In this document: piece by piece, positions 7,202 to 10,126 of the stretch
How the letters are laid out: each line of letters opens with the position of its first letter
Numbering within the stretch: position 1 is the first letter of the stretch
From: Phoronis ovalis
Taxonomy: Eukaryota; Phoronida; Phoronidae
Direction of reading: 5' to 3'
DNA length: 10,126 nt
Assembly (NCBI GenBank): GCA_028565635.1
Contig: JAOXYB010067534.1
Location: 1 to 10,126 of the forward strand
Program-made: the position numbers and the translations under genes
Notes under the pieces: generated by a model
Told to the model about the DNA's origin: nothing
Seen by the model: only the letters and a program-made list of their open reading frames with translations
Databases searched by the model: none

Positions 7202-7476
7202 TCAGCAAGCTATATTTCGAAGACAGTTAAAGCTAGGGACACGGTACTTCAGGTGTTGTATCCCTAGAGTAAGTCAGTGTTGACCTTGAGGTCAAAAGTA
7301 TTTTGGAGGTCAAAGATCAAATTTCTCAAAATGTTCCAAAATGATCGTATCGAGTTGCAACGAAAGTAACTTTGATGACCTTTGAGAATATTTCGATGCT
7401 AAAAGGTAATTTTGTTTTTTTATTTATTGGCATCTTTTCAATTAATTTATTGATCAGTAAGCTATATCTCGAAGAC
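7202..7476. repeat. Dispersed-repeat-like block with a 23-bp direct repeat
   Basis: TCAG(C/T)AAGCTATAT(T/C)TCGAAGAC occurs at 7202-7224 and 7454-7476, 21 of 23 bases identical, 252 bases apart. Between them lie AGGTCA-type half-sites and TTTCTCAAAATG-like text. The layout suggests two partial copies or the internal period of an interspersed or satellite repeat. Confidence 0.5.
7281..7319 (+). promoter_or_regulatory. Cluster of nuclear-receptor half-sites (ER2 and DR1-like)
   Basis: TGACCTTGAGGTCA (7281-7294) is two AGGTCA half-sites facing outward with a two-base spacer, and its left half also reads as TCAAGGTCA on the minus strand. AGGTCAAAGATCA (7307-7319) is a direct repeat with a one-base spacer, one mismatch from the DR1 consensus. 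A further TGACCT lies at 7376-7381. They fall inside the repeat block 7202-7476, so they may be repeat-borne and not selected. Confidence 0.35.
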
Positions 7477-7559
7477 GTTGACAGGTATGGGCATGTTATT
7501 AAGATTTATAGGCTCTGACAGTCAGGGTGACAAAATTATGTCAGAATGTTATGTCATAA

Positions 7560-10126
7560 TGAGAATGTGTTGAATTTTAAAATAACTTTTTAATTTGTGT
7601 TTCAGTTCTCATCCACCAAAGGGTGATTGAGAGAAAATATGAGACTTGTGAGTTAGCTTAGTATTCAACATCGAAAAATGAGTTTTCCTTCAAGAAATAC
7701 TTTGTAATCTAAAGAGGATTAAGTAGTTGTGTTTACTGTATGAGGAACTAATATTGTTCAATTTAACCTATATCATTTGACATCGTAGGATTGCTCGTTT
7801 GAGCCACTGTGGCAACTAAAAAGTATTATAGTCCAGTCTTGTACAAAATTCAAGTCTGTGAATTAAGCTCAGAAGCTAAGTTGATATTTTTGTGTGCCAT
7901 TTCTGCTTTGTAAGCAATATGTGAAAACATCATTCTGATATTAGTCTGTGTAAAAGGAACAGTGTTCCTTGACATTGATTTCTCAGGTGATATACCAGAT
8001 GAGTTCTTCATCAGCAGAGTTCATTGCAACAATTACTTCATTACATTAAGCATTTGCAAAGTACTGGTTCTGAATGGAAAAACTATATAATTCAAAGCCT
8101 GAAGAAACAGAATTGTTTATTTTTTAACAGTAAAAGCAAGACTTACAAAATATGATTTCACTGTCTTAATGGAAAGCAAAAAAAAAATTATTTTTAATCT
8201 TACAATTCTGCAGTATTAATGCAATTTTAGGAAAACCGGAGATGAGGGAACCTACTGCAAATACCTGTTAGTTTTCAAAAATAAAACTTTAATATCCTAA
8301 GTACCCAAAAAATACACCTGCATATGAAACTGCATGAAGTGTTGTTAGCAACAGGTTCAATGCCAACATTTTGAAAGACAAGAATTCTTGTTTGAACGTA
8401 CCGGCAATGATGAAACTTTTAATACACATCTCTAACCCAAAACAAATTTAAGGTACAAGCAATCCTTTAATAGCAATTTCCTTGCTTTTTAACCATTCCA
8501 GAAATACAGGTCTTCAAATCAAGAAACAGATCAATTTCCTATTTATTACTGCAGTGTACAAAAAGTTTCAAGTATAAGTACACTTCAGTGAAGCAGACGA
8601 TCACATCTGTGGAGGACAGTAAAACAATACTACAGTGGCTAGACAAAACAACAAGAAATAAACAAAAATGATCATACAACCTGTTTTTAGAATGTTAAAT
8701 TTAAAACTTACAATTCTTTCTTCAGATACCACTGCAATGCCTATGATTTATTTGCCAAAAGGTGATTCAGTATTATAGCTTGCAAAAGTTAATAAAACGT
8801 TTGCTAGAATTTGGAACTAAGAAAATTTTCAACCAGATATCAAATTAGTTCAAAAAGTAAACAAGTTTAATACAAAAGATATTTCAAGACCACTATTGTG
8901 GCACATAAGAATAAGGTTATTTTTCACAGCAGTTCGCATAATGCATCGCACTGCAACATGCTTCTTGAGTGACAGGAAGGGAATAAAAGCAAAATGTCTG
9001 GTTAGTTTATTGAGCACTTAAAATGTTCCCAGCAAATGGTGGTAAACAATTTCATAAACTGCAGTGGCATCATTTACAACCAGCATCTGCTACAATCAGT
9101 ATTAGCCAAACGTTGAATAAACATGAAAATGAAATGCGGTGGTGAAGCATATACATCTATGAAAATGGCAGCAAGTATGATTATACACTGTAATATCATG
9201 ATTTTCTACAGCTAAAATAACATCAGTATTGACAAAACCGTTTCAGTGCTCTGAAATCATTATAATTAATGATTAGTGTTTATTATTCGATAATATATAT
9301 AAAAATTTTAGAAATCTTTGTAACAATAACATTATTTCAAGATTACTCTGCATTTCACTTTACTAGAGACTAGTCTGTAAGTTGCCAACATGCAAGATTA
9401 AGACTACTTTTTAAAAGTGGTTATTGAACACCTTTCATAAATTCACTCACCAGGTGCAAAAACCTATCACAGTTGAGAGATTTCATTAGACTGATGAACA
9501 AGGAAGTTTTAAAACTCATTTTCACGTAACCAGTAGACAGCCTTTATTGACGAAAATTCTACCAAGAACTTGAAATAAAATTATTTTACTCAATGTAACT
9601 AATACAGACTGGTGTTTAGCAACATATTAATTTCATAATATCAAATATAACTGCACTAACAGAATCACAAGAGGCATTCAACCCAAATATAAATTGGTAT
9701 TTGACGAATAAAATCATTTTTCAAATTTTGTTTGAAAAAATGTACATCGTACTTGGAAAACTTAAAATAGCTGACATACTGAGTTTATTGAAAATGTACA
9801 CATTTTATCTTTAAATAAACTAATATTTTAGATAAACCTTTTCTAGAACAGCCTGATTTTTACTAAATTTCACTATGTACATTTGCTGCATATATTTGAA
9901 TGTGGTTAATCACAGGTGTATCATTTCATAAAAATTTTAACCAATTAAACTCATGCAATGCAAGTCCCAGCAGATTTGAAAAACAGTTTCCATCTAAAAA
10001 TTAGTAACTAAAAAATTTGAAATGTATACATTCCAAAATGTTTCTTTGCATTTTTAACAAGAAACGTCTTTAAAAAAAGTGAGGAAAGACGAAGTATATT
10101 GGATGAAGTAGCATTCTATGTATATA
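7560..10126. other. AT-rich intergenic or untranslated DNA, no gene found
   Basis: About 2.5 kb with no open frame above 60 codons on either strand and no conserved spliced peptide that I could recognise. It has A-runs (for example 8180-8188), many AATAAA-like words and short palindromes. It could be intergenic, a long intron, or the 3' UTR of a gene lying to the right; the sequence does not decide. Confidence 0.5.
9255..9295. repeat. Two adjacent AT-rich palindromes
   Basis: AATCATTA-TAAT-TAATGATT (9255-9274) is a perfect 8-bp inverted repeat with a four-base centre and contains TAATTAAT homeodomain-type cores. TATTAT-TCG-ATAATA (9281-9295) follows seven bases later. In DNA this AT-rich such palindromes are not rare. 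Confidence 0.5.

Noticed and set aside
8553-8584. Inverted AGTGTAC...GTACACT pair
   Set aside because: Only seven paired bases with an 18-base loop and no transcript or context to give it meaning.

Overview
The window looks like nuclear DNA of an invertebrate animal. It is AT-rich (roughly one third G+C by eye), has long non-coding stretches, and holds a gene split by GT-AG introns. It also carries microsatellites, a minisatellite and a MITE-like foldback element. No bacterial operon structure, ribosome-binding sites or compact gene packing is visible. A marine invertebrate such as a hemichordate, echinoderm, cephalochordate or cnidarian fits the gene type and repeat style, but the exact lineage is a guess.

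One gene can be read with confidence. On the minus strand between 4597 and 820, seven exons join in phase to give 353 residues of a YeeE/YedE (TsuA-like, Sulf_transp) membrane protein, the family that moves thiosulfate or related sulfur compounds in bacteria. The start codon (4597) is in the window. Both signature cysteine motifs are present: AGACPG in the first half-repeat and AAGCTS in the second. The last exon or exons, expected to complete GCTSGHG and the final helices, lie off the left edge.

Layout: 1-819 is part of the seventh intron and starts with a degenerate ~31-bp tandem repeat. 820-4597 is the transporter gene; its second intron holds a ~401-bp element with 35-bp terminal inverted repeats. 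4598-5380 is the AT-rich 5' flank, with a long hairpin, a duplicated 32-bp AT-rich unit and a YY1-like site. 5395-5490 is a small GC-rich island. 5870-6330 looks like a dispersed repeat, with a recurring ATATTTTTGGG motif and an 11-bp-arm hairpin. 6330-6840 is relatively GC- and CpG-rich and may hold a diverged discoidin-like exon on the minus strand (weak). 7020-7480 has several AGGTCA-type nuclear-receptor half-sites and two copies of a 23-bp motif 252 bp apart. 7560-10126 shows no supportable gene.

The most interesting points are a prokaryote-type sulfur-compound transporter that is clearly a native intron-rich animal gene, and the element in its second intron. Subtracting that element leaves 408 bp, close to four other introns of 386-398 bp.
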